From assembly GCF_900117315.1 (NCBI RefSeq), contig NZ_LT630337.1, positions 3,171,601 through 3,235,600 of the forward strand: a stretch of 64,000 nt of DNA, written 5' to 3'. The DNA is from Bacillus massilinigeriensis. Lineage in GTDB: Bacteria > Bacillota > Bacilli > Bacillales > Cytobacillaceae. Under the pieces are notes generated by a model, which was not told the DNA's origin, ran no database searches, and saw only the letters and a program-made list of their open reading frames with translations. The position numbers were made by a program, and so were the translations under genes. Position 1 is the stretch's first letter. Each line of letters starts with the position of its first letter. Of this stretch, positions 30,958 through 39,530 are shown one piece after another.

Positions 30958-31944
30958 TTAATTTTTATTTTCTCGAATCCATCGATCTATTTTTTCTAAA
31001 GCCTGCTCCATTTGGGCAGCATTAGACAAGCTAGGAAGCATTGCTAAAAGAACTTCCTTTGGAGCACGAACATTTTCACCTTTGTTCTGGAGAACTAATA
31101 TACTTTTTGCTGTTTGCTTATTCTTAAACAACGACATTGGCAATTGTAAAAGAGCTTGGATGTGGACATGATCCTTTATGAATTCATGGAGTTTACCAGC
31201 TTGATCACTTTCAAAAAGATTAGAAGGAACTAAAAAGAATAAGTACCCTCCATCCTTCACATACTTTACACTTTGTTCAATAAAAAGATGATGTGCATAG
31301 GAATGGCCCTCATCTGCCTTTAATTGGTAGTCTAATGCACGTATATCATCAGGATAATATCCAACTGGCAAATCACTTACCACCACTTCAACTGGATCAA
31401 TAAATAAGTTTGAAAGGCTATCTTGATTAAAAAACTCAATAGCATGCTCTTGTAAATTAGCATTTATATAAGATAATTTTATCAATAAATCATCAATCTC
31501 TATTCCTATAGATTGAATCTCCTTATCCCCCTGCTGATTTAATACCGTAGTAAGCAAATTTCCTGTTCCTACTGCAGGGTCTAGAATCCTAAAATTGGTT
31601 TGCTTTACAAATTTAGCAACCAAATATCCAATAAGCATTCCTATGGAATCGGGTGTCATTTGATGGTGGGGCTGTACATTTTCCTTCATCCCTTTTAATA
31701 TGGCCAATTGAAATGACTTTCTTATTTCTTCCGGACTAAATTTCGTTAGCTTTAACGATTCATAGCGTTTTTCTAACCTTTTCACTGCCAATTCACTTAA
31801 TTCCTCTTGAAGAATGGACTGATGAAAAATGTTTTCCCCTGTTTCTGCTAAAGCTTCTAAATATGTACACGATAATTCTTCTTGTAAAAGAACAGCTGTT
31901 TCATTAAAGGTTGTAAATAATTCCTCAACCGGAGAGACTTTCAC
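30958..31944 (-). CDS. ytxK: class I SAM-dependent methyltransferase YtxK
   Basis: 328-residue protein with the N6-adenine DNA methylase fold. SAM motif I reads DPAVGTGNLLTTVL (about residue 121); where adenine methylases have NPPY, this protein has VVVSDLPVGYYP. YLFFLVPSNLFESDQ is the following beta-strand region. The family is conserved next to ackA or tpx in bacilli; its substrate is unknown. The altered catalytic motif argues against routine DNA methylation. Confidence 0.9.
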   Translation of the reverse strand: MKVSPVEELFTTFNETAVLLQEELSCTYLEALAETGENIFHQSILQEELSELAVKRLEKRYESLKLTKFSPEEIRKSFQLAILKGMKENVQPHHQMTPDSIGMLIGYLVAKFVKQTNFRILDPAVGTGNLLTTVLNQQGDKEIQSIGIEIDDLLIKLSYINANLQEHAIEFFNQDSLSNLFIDPVEVVVSDLPVGYYPDDIRALDYQLKADEGHSYAHHLFIEQSVKYVKDGGYLFFLVPSNLFESDQAGKLHEFIKDHVHIQALLQLPMSLFKNKQTAKSILVLQNKGENVRAPKEVLLAMLPSLSNAAQMEQALEKIDRWIRENKN

Positions 31945-32034
31945 TTCTCATTCCTCCTGTTTATATTCTATTTCCCTATTGTAGCCGTGAACCTTTCTAT
32001 TCTCAAGTTATTCCCAGCCTCCAAAGAAAAAAAA

Positions 32035-32086
32035 GGGCCCAATCATTATCCTTCGAACATTCGTACAAAAGATAATGATTAGACCC
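32035..32086 (-). terminator. terminator of tpx
   Basis: Long stem (GGGTCTAATCATTATC with GATAATGATTGGGCCC, G-T pairs) followed on the minus strand by eight T. Confidence 0.9.
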
Positions 32087-32102
32087 ATCTCACATTTTTG
32101 TT

Positions 32103-32603
32103 TTATTTCGCACCTTTTGCTGCTTCAATCGCTGCTTCATAATTCGGATGGTTGGTACCTTCATTAACATATTCCACATAAGTCACAACATCATTGGAAT
32201 CAATGACAAATACTGCACGTGCTAAGAGTCTTAATTCCTTCATAACAACTCCAAATGCCTCACCAAAGGAAAGATCACGATGGTCAGATAATGTTTGAAC
32301 GTTTTCAATTCCCGCTGCCGCACACCAACGCTTTTGTGCAAAAGGTAGATCCACGCTAATTGTTAAGATCTTGACGTTATCTAATTTTGAAGCTTCTTCA
32401 TTAAAGCGACGGGTCTGTGCGTCACATACACCTGTATCAATGGATGGAACAACACTTATCAAACGTACCTGACCTTTTGTATCATCTAATGTTACTTCTG
32501 ATAAATCATTTGCTAGGACGGTAAAATTAGGGGCTTTATCTCCAACCCTCACTTCCGAACCAAGAAGTGTCACTGGATTTCCTTTAAATGTTACGGATGC
32601 CAT
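32103..32603 (-). CDS. tpx: thiol peroxidase (2-Cys peroxiredoxin Tpx)
   Basis: Reduces peroxides using thioredoxin. 166 residues. The peroxidatic cysteine lies in [14 protein letters not shown] (about residue 60) and the resolving cysteine in QKRWCAAAG (about residue 94), so both are present. ATG at 32603 behind AAAGGAGGAG. Single-gene unit. Confidence 0.96.
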   Translation of the reverse strand: MASVTFKGNPVTLLGSEVRVGDKAPNFTVLANDLSEVTLDDTKGQVRLISVVPSIDTGVCDAQTRRFNEEASKLDNVKILTISVDLPFAQKRWCAAAGIENVQTLSDHRDLSFGEAFGVVMKELRLLARAVFVIDSNDVVTYVEYVNEGTNHPNYEAAIEAAKGAK

Positions 32604-32726
32604 AAAACAATCTCCTCCTTTAACAACATATGTACAGTAAAAATATATCTTTTTATTTAAAGTATTGCAAATAGTTTAGCTTAATTACACTCTTGAGAAT
32701 AAAAAATGGACAAAAAGTAAAAAACA

Positions 32727-32760
32727 GAGGCCTGCAAAACCAAAGTATGCAGGTGGCCTC
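32727..32760 (-). terminator. terminator of ytfJ
   Basis: Minus-strand GAGG-CCTGCA type stem with a 3-base bulge (GAGGccaCCTGCA / TGCAGGCCTC) followed by TGTTTTTTAC. Confidence 0.65.
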
Positions 32761-32767
32761 CTAGTTG

Positions 32768-33235
32768 TTAAATATTCAAATCTTCCTTTGGACCATCATA
32801 TTTACTAGGGTCACTCTGCTGATTACCCCCTGAGCCCCCGTCTGACCCCTTTTTGGACATCATTTGCTGAATTTTATCAACTGCTTGAGGGGCTAGGTCT
32901 AGAATTTTTTCTATTAAGTGGGTTCCTTCATCCATATGGACCATTTTCACTTCTTTAGAATTGACAATTAGGAAGGCGATTGGGGTAATGGATACACCTC
33001 CACCGCTACCACCACCAAAAGGATGCTTTTCAGGCCCTTGGGCTCCACCTGATTGACCGTCTATGATAAATTCACTACCGCCAGCTGCAAACCCAAAACC
33101 AACCTTGGATACTGTTAGAATCACACTTCCATCAGGTGTTTCAACCGGATCACCGATAATTGTATTTACATCAATCATTTCTTTTAAATTTTCCATTGCA
33201 GTTGTCATTAATCCTTGAATTGGATGATCGGACAT
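32768..33235 (-). CDS. ytfJ: GerW family sporulation protein YtfJ
   Basis: Forespore-expressed spore protein of the GerW/YtfJ family, needed for normal germination in B. subtilis. 155 residues: MSDHPIQGLMTTAMENLKEMIDV, a conserved glycine-rich middle (GFGFAAGGSEF, FGGGSGGGVSITPIAFLIV) and a disordered GSDGGSGGNQQ tail. ytfI lies upstream on the same strand, separated by a structured element at 33302-33494. Confidence 0.93.
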   Translation of the reverse strand: MSDHPIQGLMTTAMENLKEMIDVNTIIGDPVETPDGSVILTVSKVGFGFAAGGSEFIIDGQSGGAQGPEKHPFGGGSGGGVSITPIAFLIVNSKEVKMVHMDEGTHLIEKILDLAPQAVDKIQQMMSKKGSDGGSGGNQQSDPSKYDGPKEDLNI

Positions 33236-33301
33236 AATAAGTGACTCCTCCTCTTCTATACCATATTAGACTTGTTATTAGAAAGAATGGATAAAGTGAA
33301 A

Positions 33302-33494
33302 CTTCCATCAGTGGGGATTTTTCAACCCACACCAAGAGCTAGTGTCGACGTTGCCATAAGACGTGACCTATTTAGTCGATTTCATCCCCCACTGATGGTT
33401 AGTTGAACCAATCGGGCGTTTACGGGCAGTTGATCCCCCACCTATCTTCTTCGAATTCTCTAAGTCTTAAGTGGGGGAATCTTACTGCCCGTTA
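33302..33494. repeat. structured intergenic repeat-like element
   Basis: About 190 bp with two large nested inverted repeats. Outer hairpin A: ACGGGCAGT (33422-33430) pairs with ACTGCCCGT (33484-33492), enclosing GATCCCCCAC (33432-33441) and GTGGGGGAAT (33471-33480). Hairpin B: CCATCAGTGGGGAT (33305-33318) pairs with ATCCCCCACTGATGG (33384-33398) and encloses a smaller stem around GTCGACGT and ACGTGAC. More GC-rich than its surroundings. It extends into ytfI, encoding its last four residues. It looks like a mobile intergenic repeat or structured RNA; I cannot tie it to a named family. Confidence 0.6.
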
Positions 33495-34159
33495 ACCTGC
33501 GATAAAGATTTAGACTTAAATTCTGGTTTTCCACCCTTCCACAATTTAACTAGTTTAATTGCTGCAAACATAGCATGCCCGATTCTAAATTGAAACATAC
33601 AAACAATCTTTGTTTGAGAAATCGCCTTTTGAAAGTTTGGAGTAATTCTTATGATGGGCATTTCAATCATTTTCATATAATGACTAATAATCCCTATGAT
33701 TCCTCCTTTTATGCCCCAGAATGCTCCAACTAGCATCCCAGTATAAGCAGCATCTCCAACCCCAATCTCTGTATCCCACTGTAAATTCCGCACCTTCACT
33801 TTATGTAAAAATTCTCGAATCAGACGATGAAGGTTTAGAACATGATTCAATATGACCTTCATATCGTGGAAACTATCCATTAAATCTTCCGCAGTAAACC
33901 TTCTTTTCTTCTTATCCTTATTTTCGCCTTCCCCCATTGTTGTTTCCTCTTTTGTAACAATGGATGGAGAATCCTCATCCAGTTTAATCAATGGTACGTG
34001 TATTTTATATTTAATGAGACCAAACCAAGCTTTAAACTCGACTTTTAAATCATCATTGTCCTGCCCATGGTAATAATTTACGATTACATTAATTCGAGAA
34101 AAAATGATTACAATAATAAGGAGCAAAAGAATAATTAAAACAAGGAACAACCATTTCAA
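33482..34159 (-). CDS. ytfI: DUF2953 protein YtfI
   Basis: 225-residue membrane-anchored protein, function unknown, normally paired with ytfJ. One N-terminal transmembrane helix (residues 3-21), a charged linker (KEETTMGEGENKDKKKRR, 70-88) and a helical C-terminal domain (GVGDAAYTGMLVGAFWGIKGGI). It starts at a TTG (34159) nine bases after AAAGGTG. Its last codons (VNGQ) fall inside the structured element, so the native C-terminus may have been altered by that insertion. Confidence 0.88.
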   Translation of the reverse strand: MKWLFLVLIILLLLIIVIIFSRINVIVNYYHGQDNDDLKVEFKAWFGLIKYKIHVPLIKLDEDSPSIVTKEETTMGEGENKDKKKRRFTAEDLMDSFHDMKVILNHVLNLHRLIREFLHKVKVRNLQWDTEIGVGDAAYTGMLVGAFWGIKGGIIGIISHYMKMIEMPIIRITPNFQKAISQTKIVCMFQFRIGHAMFAAIKLVKLWKGGKPEFKSKSLSQVNGQ

Positions 34160-34203
34160 TGTTTTTCACACCTTTCAGCCCATTAGTATGTTCTAAAAGA
34201 TAC

Positions 34204-34242
34204 AAAATAAACCTGCCAACTTATGTTGACAGGTTTATTTTT
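34204..34242 (-). terminator. terminator of sppA-yteJ
   Basis: Stem AAAATAAACCTG-C-CAAC / GTTG-A-CAGGTTTATTTT with a 4-base loop; it overlaps the yteJ stop. Confidence 0.85.
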
Positions 34243-34804
34243 ATAATCTTTCGTGAATGACTGTTGTGTCTGCAAACAAATCATGCAGCCCTTGCTTTTT
34301 TGGAAGGAAAGCTACTATTACATAGCTGATCCAAAGGGTCACAGAAATAAACCGACCAATCCATTCTCTAAAGATGATCGCACCCCATGACAATTTTTTT
34401 CCTTTTAAACTAATCACCTTAAGACCAAATACCATTTTCCCCAAGGTCTGACCAAGGTATTTGGTCATTAATACAAAATATAGATAGAAAATAACAGCAG
34501 TAGCAATCGAAACCGGTGCGAACATGCTTGTCGCATGTACATCGATATCCATGAAACGAAATAGAGGATAGATTAGCAACCGGTTAAGGCTTCCAATCAC
34601 AATTAAATCCAGCAAATAGGCCCAGAATCTCATCCAAAAACCAGCGTAATTTATTTTTATTGGTTGTGAAGGAGGTGCTCCCAAATTTAATTGTTCTATT
34701 TCACTTTGTTCCTCATTATGTTTTAATTCCACACTAGAGGAGGAGTCAATTTTCAGCTCGTTATTTTCCTTCTTCTCCTCATTGGAAATATCATTTGAGT
34801 TCAT
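34241..34804 (-). CDS. yteJ: RDD family membrane protein YteJ
   Basis: 187 residues. A charged N-terminal tail (1-55) precedes an RDD domain with three membrane helices (about 62-85, 100-120, 150-170) and the motif YAGFWMRFWAYLLDLIVIG; LGQTLGKMVFGLKVI is the second family signature. In B. subtilis YteJ works with SppA in resistance to lantibiotics. Its ribosome site (AAGGAGGTG) overlaps the sppA stop, so sppA-yteJ is an operon. Confidence 0.92.
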   Translation of the reverse strand: MNSNDISNEEKKENNELKIDSSSSVELKHNEEQSEIEQLNLGAPPSQPIKINYAGFWMRFWAYLLDLIVIGSLNRLLIYPLFRFMDIDVHATSMFAPVSIATAVIFYLYFVLMTKYLGQTLGKMVFGLKVISLKGKKLSWGAIIFREWIGRFISVTLWISYVIVAFLPKKQGLHDLFADTTVIHERL

Positions 34805-34818
34805 ATCTTCACACCTCC

Positions 34819-35832
34819 TTATTCAGCATATAAATACATAAGTCTAGGTGAATTGGATTGGGACAAGACTTTCAATAGACCAGCAAGTTCCGCATTTTCA
34901 TCTTTGATAAATTTTTGAGCTGTCATACTAAATAAAGAGCCTATTCCAAAATTCTCTGAATAACTTACTACTTGCGCTCCGTTCAAATGATAATCCTTTT
35001 TTAATTGATCAATAACATCTTCAAAATATCCATATCCATCAATTAAATTGAGTTTTTTTGCTTGTCGTCCATCATAAACTCTACCATCAGCAAGTTGTTT
35101 AACCTTCTCTACCGGGATATCTCTTCCTTCAGAAATCACTTTAACAAAGCCTTCATAGGAGTTACCAATCATTGTTTGTAAAATTTTTCTTTCTTCTTTT
35201 GTCATATCCCTCGTTGGACTCATTATGTCCTTATATTTTCCACTTTTTATTGTTTCAAATTTCACACCGTATTTTTCTGCAAGTCCAGAATAATTATAGC
35301 CTTGCATGATAACACCTAGAGATCCTGTTAAGGTTTCAGGGCTAGCAAAAATTTTATCAGCCGGTGCGGAAATATAATATCCTCCAGAGGCAGCCATAGA
35401 CCCCATTGATATGTAGATTGGTTTCTTCGCTTCTTTTTGAATTTCCTTTATTTTATCGTGAATTTCAGCGCTTTCTACCACGCCTCCGCCAGGTGAATTT
35501 ACCTTAATAATAATCCCCTTAACTGTGTGATCATTCTTCACATAGTCAAGTCTTTTTAAGAAAGCTTGGTGGTTATATCCACCAGCATTGAAAAGCGATT
35601 CCGCTTCTCCAGTATCCTGTATCGTCCCGTTTACTTCCAGCACAGCAATCTTCTTTGTATCGTTTCCTTCCTTTACAACTTCTTCTTGAAGCATTCGATC
35701 ATTTTCTTCAAATATCTCTGTGAAAGTTGACTCAAAATCTGTTAATGCAAATGTTGTTAAGAAGTTAATAATCACTGAAAAAATAAACAAGCCGCCTGCA
35801 ATTGCTATTGCTGCCCATCTTTTACCATTCAC
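34819..35832 (-). CDS. sppA: signal peptide peptidase SppA
   Basis: Membrane-bound Ser/Lys protease that digests cleaved signal peptides. One N-terminal membrane helix (residues 7-28) then the S49 domain: the catalytic serine is in [14 protein letters not shown], the lysine in [14 protein letters not shown], with [25 protein letters not shown] before. I chose the GTG at 35832 ([14 protein letters not shown]) eight bases after AAGGAGG; the frame runs 21 codons further upstream without a ribosome site. Cotranscribed with yteJ. Confidence 0.92.
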   Translation of the reverse strand: MNGKRWAAIAIAGGLFIFSVIINFLTTFALTDFESTFTEIFEENDRMLQEEVVKEGNDTKKIAVLEVNGTIQDTGEAESLFNAGGYNHQAFLKRLDYVKNDHTVKGIIIKVNSPGGGVVESAEIHDKIKEIQKEAKKPIYISMGSMAASGGYYISAPADKIFASPETLTGSLGVIMQGYNYSGLAEKYGVKFETIKSGKYKDIMSPTRDMTKEERKILQTMIGNSYEGFVKVISEGRDIPVEKVKQLADGRVYDGRQAKKLNLIDGYGYFEDVIDQLKKDYHLNGAQVVSYSENFGIGSLFSMTAQKFIKDENAELAGLLKVLSQSNSPRLMYLYAE

Positions 35833-35978
35833 TAAGTTGTCCTCCTTACTGTTATTAACATTAATACCTGAAACTTTTAAAAAATTCAAAAACATTGTAA
35901 ACTAGACTCAATTATATTCATTTTATCAAAATAACTTATAAAAGAGTAATCATTTAATGAAGTGGGGGTTCACAGCAA

Positions 35979-36779
35979 ATGAAGGATCGTCGTAATATAT
36001 ATTTCTTTTATAAAAGAGATAAGGAGATAGAAGAAAAGGCAAATAGCCTTATTCAGTTAGCTACTCAAAATGGATTTCGTGTAGTGAATGATATGAAAGA
36101 GGCTAATATTATCGTAAGCATCGGTGGGGATGGAGCGTTTCTGCAGGCTGTGAGGAAAACCGGATTTAGAAATGATTGTCTTTATGCTGGTATATCAACT
36201 ATTGGGAAAGTCAATTTATATTGCGATTTTCTACTTGAGGATTCACAAAAAATCCTTGATGCTATTAATAACGAACAGATTGAAGTTCGAAAGTATCCAG
36301 TATTAGAGGTTAAAGTCGATCATAATACTTCATTTTACTGTTTAAATGAATTTAGTATTAAATCAGCAATTATTAAGACCTTTGTTGTAGATGTCTTTAT
36401 TGATGACTTGCATTTTGAAACCTTCAGAGGTGATGGCATGATTGTAGCCACTCCTACCGGAAGTACAGCCTATAATAAATCTTTAAACGGTGCAGTTGTG
36501 GACCCTCTCATTCCATGTATTCAAGTAAGTGAGCTTGCTTCCTTAAATAACAATCGCTACCGGACCTTAGGATCCTCTTTTATCCTAAACGGCGATCGAG
36601 TCCTAATATTAAAGGTGAACGAGGACGGAAATGATTTTCCAACCATGGGAATGGACAACGAAGCATTAAGTATTCAACATGTTGAGAAGATTGAGGTAAA
36701 ACTCAGTAACCAACAGATTAAAACGGTAAAGCTTAAGGATAATTCCTTTTGGGAAAAGGTGAAACGAACCTTTTTATAA
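35979..36779 (+). CDS. ppnK: NAD kinase (second paralogue type, YtdI/PpnKB)
   Basis: Phosphorylates NAD+ to NADP+. 266 residues with the GGDG diphosphate loop (IVSIGGDGAFLQAV), GLNxE-type NEFSIKS and FRGDGMIVATPTGSTAYNKSL. Bacilli carry two NAD kinases; the position beside sppA identifies this as the YtdI orthologue. ATG at 35979 behind GTGGGGG. Ends in its own hairpin. Confidence 0.93.
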   Translation: MKDRRNIYFFYKRDKEIEEKANSLIQLATQNGFRVVNDMKEANIIVSIGGDGAFLQAVRKTGFRNDCLYAGISTIGKVNLYCDFLLEDSQKILDAINNEQIEVRKYPVLEVKVDHNTSFYCLNEFSIKSAIIKTFVVDVFIDDLHFETFRGDGMIVATPTGSTAYNKSLNGAVVDPLIPCIQVSELASLNNNRYRTLGSSFILNGDRVLILKVNEDGNDFPTMGMDNEALSIQHVEKIEVKLSNQQIKTVKLKDNSFWEKVKRTFL

Positions 36780-36794
36780 TCTGAGAGAAGAAGA

Positions 36795-36845
36795 CTATTA
36801 GAAAATGGATAGGTTCCTAGGACCTTTCCTTTCTAATAGCCTTTT
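36795..36845 (+). terminator. terminator after NAD kinase
   Basis: Stem CTATTAGAAA/TTTCTAATAG enclosing a second small hairpin (AGGTCCTAGGACCT-like), followed by CCTTTTC. May also serve rarD on the minus strand. Confidence 0.7.
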
Positions 36846-36851
36846 CAAATA

Positions 36852-37778
36852 TTAAGATGCTTTTTGTCTTTTCCATTTCATTTCTAAATTAGACATCATT
36901 TTCGTACTTGCCAATGAGTATACAGCTAATGCGGACCAAATAAACAAAAAGGAGATCAAATGGACTTTAGAAAAATGTTCATTGTACAAAAATACACCAA
37001 GAATTAACGTTAAGGTTGGTGAGACATATTGCAATATTCCCAAAGTAGCCAAGGAAATTCGTTGTGCACCCTTGGCAAAATAAAGGAGAGGTATCGCCGT
37101 AGCTGCCCCAGCCCCAATAAGCAAAATATCTGTTTTTAATGAAATAGATAAAAATGCCTGCGTCCCATTAATCGCTAGGTAAATCATATATATTAATGAA
37201 ATAGGGGCTACAACCATCGTTTCGAGAGCTAAACCAACGGATGAGTCCAGCTTTATTAATTTTTTTGCCAATCCATATAATCCGAAAGTAAACGCAAGAC
37301 CAATGGCAACCCATGGAATTTCCCCAAATGAAATCGTTATGATTAGAACACCAATAAAGGCAAGAATAAAAGATACATATTGTGCTATTGATAGTTTCTC
37401 CTTAAGGACAAACATACCAAGAAATACGCTAATCAATGGATTGATATAATATCCAAGGCTAGTCTGTATCATATGATTACTATTGACTGCCCAAATATAA
37501 ATAAACCAGTTGCCGCTAACCAAAAAGGAAGCAACGGCCAAGGCAGCAAATTGCTTTTTATTTTCTTTTAAACCCTTTAAGGTAGAAACAAAGTTCCCCC
37601 ATTTTTTGGTAAAGATCAAAATAAAAATCATAAAAATAAACGACCAAAATATTCGATTCGCTAATATTTCATCTGAGCCTACATCTCCTAGTAGCTTCCA
37701 ATAAATAGGCAGTATACCCCAAATGACATAGGATGCGCCGGCATAAATGATACCCGACTTTGTTTCCGTATTATTCAT
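36852..37778 (-). CDS. rarD: EamA family transporter RarD
   Basis: Ten-helix drug/metabolite transporter of the RarD branch. The opening KSGIIYAGASYVIWGILPIYWKLL, the SNHMIQTSLGYYINPLISVFLGMFVLKEKL segment and LATLGILQYVSPTLTLILGV near the end are family hallmarks. Start at the ATG at 37778 behind TTGAGG; the frame continues 22 codons upstream without support. Substrate unknown. Confidence 0.9.
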   Translation of the reverse strand: MNNTETKSGIIYAGASYVIWGILPIYWKLLGDVGSDEILANRIFWSFIFMIFILIFTKKWGNFVSTLKGLKENKKQFAALAVASFLVSGNWFIYIWAVNSNHMIQTSLGYYINPLISVFLGMFVLKEKLSIAQYVSFILAFIGVLIITISFGEIPWVAIGLAFTFGLYGLAKKLIKLDSSVGLALETMVVAPISLIYMIYLAINGTQAFLSISLKTDILLIGAGAATAIPLLYFAKGAQRISLATLGILQYVSPTLTLILGVFLYNEHFSKVHLISFLFIWSALAVYSLASTKMMSNLEMKWKRQKAS

Positions 37779-37861
37779 TATAAATGCCTCAATTCTTTCT
37801 AGTCTCGAAACAAAATTATATAACGAAACTTGTGAGGATAACAATAAAAAGAAATTGCCGT

Positions 37862-39469
37862 TTAATAGGATTCTTTTCTTTCATAGACGAGTTCCCCGCC
37901 AATAACCGTACCATTCACGATAATCTCTGAAATCATGCTTGGATTGATCTTAAAAAGATCTTGATTGATTATTGTAAAGTCTGCTAAGTATTCTTCTTTT
38001 ATTTGACCGCGTATATCTTCCTGACAGGCAGCATAAGCGCTCCCTTTCGTATATAAACATAATGCTTCGTAAACAGTTAACCGCTCCTTTGGAACATAAA
38101 CGGTATTACTTCGGCCATCTTTTTTCATCCTATTAACAGCTGCATGAATACCCAAGAACGGGCTTAATGGCTCGATTGGTGCATCAGACCCTCCCGCACA
38201 TGGAATGCCCATTTCTAATAAGGTTTTCCATGCATAATTGTATTCCATATTTTCCATACCAACCCTATCTAGTACCCATGGAAAATCAGATGGAACGAAT
38301 CCAGGCTGAATATCCAAAATCAAAGGAAGTTTTTTCACACGATTGATTAAATCCTTACGTAAGATTTGTGCATGAATAAGACGGTCTCTACCACATCCCT
38401 CCAACGGATTCCTTTCAATGGCCGTTAATGCCATATCAAAGGCTTGATCTCCAATTGCGTGAATAGCTACGGGCATTTTTATTCTCCTTGCTTCCTTCAC
38501 AATCGCTTCTAAATCCTCCTGCGTATGGATTGCCATTCCATTTGTTGATGGATCATCCGCATATTGGTGACTTAGGAGCGCAGTTCTCCCTCCTAATGAC
38601 CCATCAGAAAAAATTTTTATTGCACCGAATTCAATCCAGTGATTTCCCTTTAAATAAGCGCCGCTTTCTGCTTCAAAATCTCTTATAACACCATGATGGA
38701 CAAGTAGATGCGCCCGAAATCTAAGTCCCTCCTCCTCAATAACCTTTTTGAAGATTTGTAAGGTCCCTTTAAAGCTTTCATAATAATTTAAATCCTCCGT
38801 ATGAACGCCGGTAAGCCCTAAGCGGTACGCATCTTGAATGGCTGTTTTTAAAGACTTCATTAAAAAATCATCTGAAGCCTTAGGAATTTTTGAATATAAT
38901 AATTCTTGTGCCTGATCCTTTAGAAGGCCGTTTAATCGCCCTTCTCGATTCTTTTCTATCCTGCCTCCTGGTGGGCAAATCGTATCTTCATTTATATTAG
39001 CCAATTTTAAAGCTAAGGAATTGGCGACTAACACATGCCTACATACACGTTTTAGGATTAGAGGGTGATTTGGGACAATTTCATCCAATTCTTCTCGAAA
39101 TATAGGTTCAGGTGACTCCCATAAAAATTCATTCCACCCCTCACCGATCATCCAATCACCATTTGGAACTCCCTTAGAATATTCCATCACTGCAGCTAAA
39201 ACCTCTGTTTTCGACTGCATTTGAGATAAATCCAGCTTTAACAATTTTTCCCCATGACCAATTAAATGGAGATGACTATCTACTAATCCTGGAATCATCA
39301 CGTCCCCATTTAGATTCCTTATATGTGTAATGTCCTCCTTGTATTTTCTTTCTATCTCTGCCAAAGGACCAATTTCAATAATTCGATCTCCCTCTACGAA
39401 AACGGCTTCAACCTGATGACCCTCGTATTGAAGAGTGTAGATTGGCCCGCCAAACCAAAGAGTTCCCAT
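37862..39469 (-). CDS. ytcJ: amidohydrolase YtcJ
   Basis: Metal-dependent amidohydrolase, 535 residues, family of formamidase/N-substituted formamide deformylase-like enzymes; substrate unknown. The metal ligands are visible: VDSHLHLIGHG (HxH) near residue 65, HLLVHHG, IHAIGDQAFDMAL and the aspartate of GGSDAPIEPLSP. Start at 39469 behind GGAGG; thirteen earlier codons overlap the ytcI terminator. Probably transcribed by read-through from ytcI or from its own promoter. Confidence 0.9.
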   Translation of the reverse strand: MGTLWFGGPIYTLQYEGHQVEAVFVEGDRIIEIGPLAEIERKYKEDITHIRNLNGDVMIPGLVDSHLHLIGHGEKLLKLDLSQMQSKTEVLAAVMEYSKGVPNGDWMIGEGWNEFLWESPEPIFREELDEIVPNHPLILKRVCRHVLVANSLALKLANINEDTICPPGGRIEKNREGRLNGLLKDQAQELLYSKIPKASDDFLMKSLKTAIQDAYRLGLTGVHTEDLNYYESFKGTLQIFKKVIEEEGLRFRAHLLVHHGVIRDFEAESGAYLKGNHWIEFGAIKIFSDGSLGGRTALLSHQYADDPSTNGMAIHTQEDLEAIVKEARRIKMPVAIHAIGDQAFDMALTAIERNPLEGCGRDRLIHAQILRKDLINRVKKLPLILDIQPGFVPSDFPWVLDRVGMENMEYNYAWKTLLEMGIPCAGGSDAPIEPLSPFLGIHAAVNRMKKDGRSNTVYVPKERLTVYEALCLYTKGSAYAACQEDIRGQIKEEYLADFTIINQDLFKINPSMISEIIVNGTVIGGELVYERKESY

Positions 39470-39496
39470 GCTCTTAACCTCCAGCATATAAGATAA

Positions 39497-39524
39497 AAAT
39501 GCAGACAACCACGGTCTGCATTTC
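39497..39524 (-). terminator. terminator of ytcI
   Basis: Stem AAATGCAGAC/GTCTGCATTT with a short loop, followed on the minus strand by TTTATC. Lies in the gap before ytcJ. Confidence 0.7.
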
Positions 39525-39530
39525 TTAATA

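Noticed and set aside
30958-31944. YtxK as the methylase of a restriction-modification or DISARM system
   Set aside because: It sits in the conserved ackA-tpx backbone, lacks the NPPY motif and has no restriction partner; the island with the SNF2 helicase is 30 kb away.
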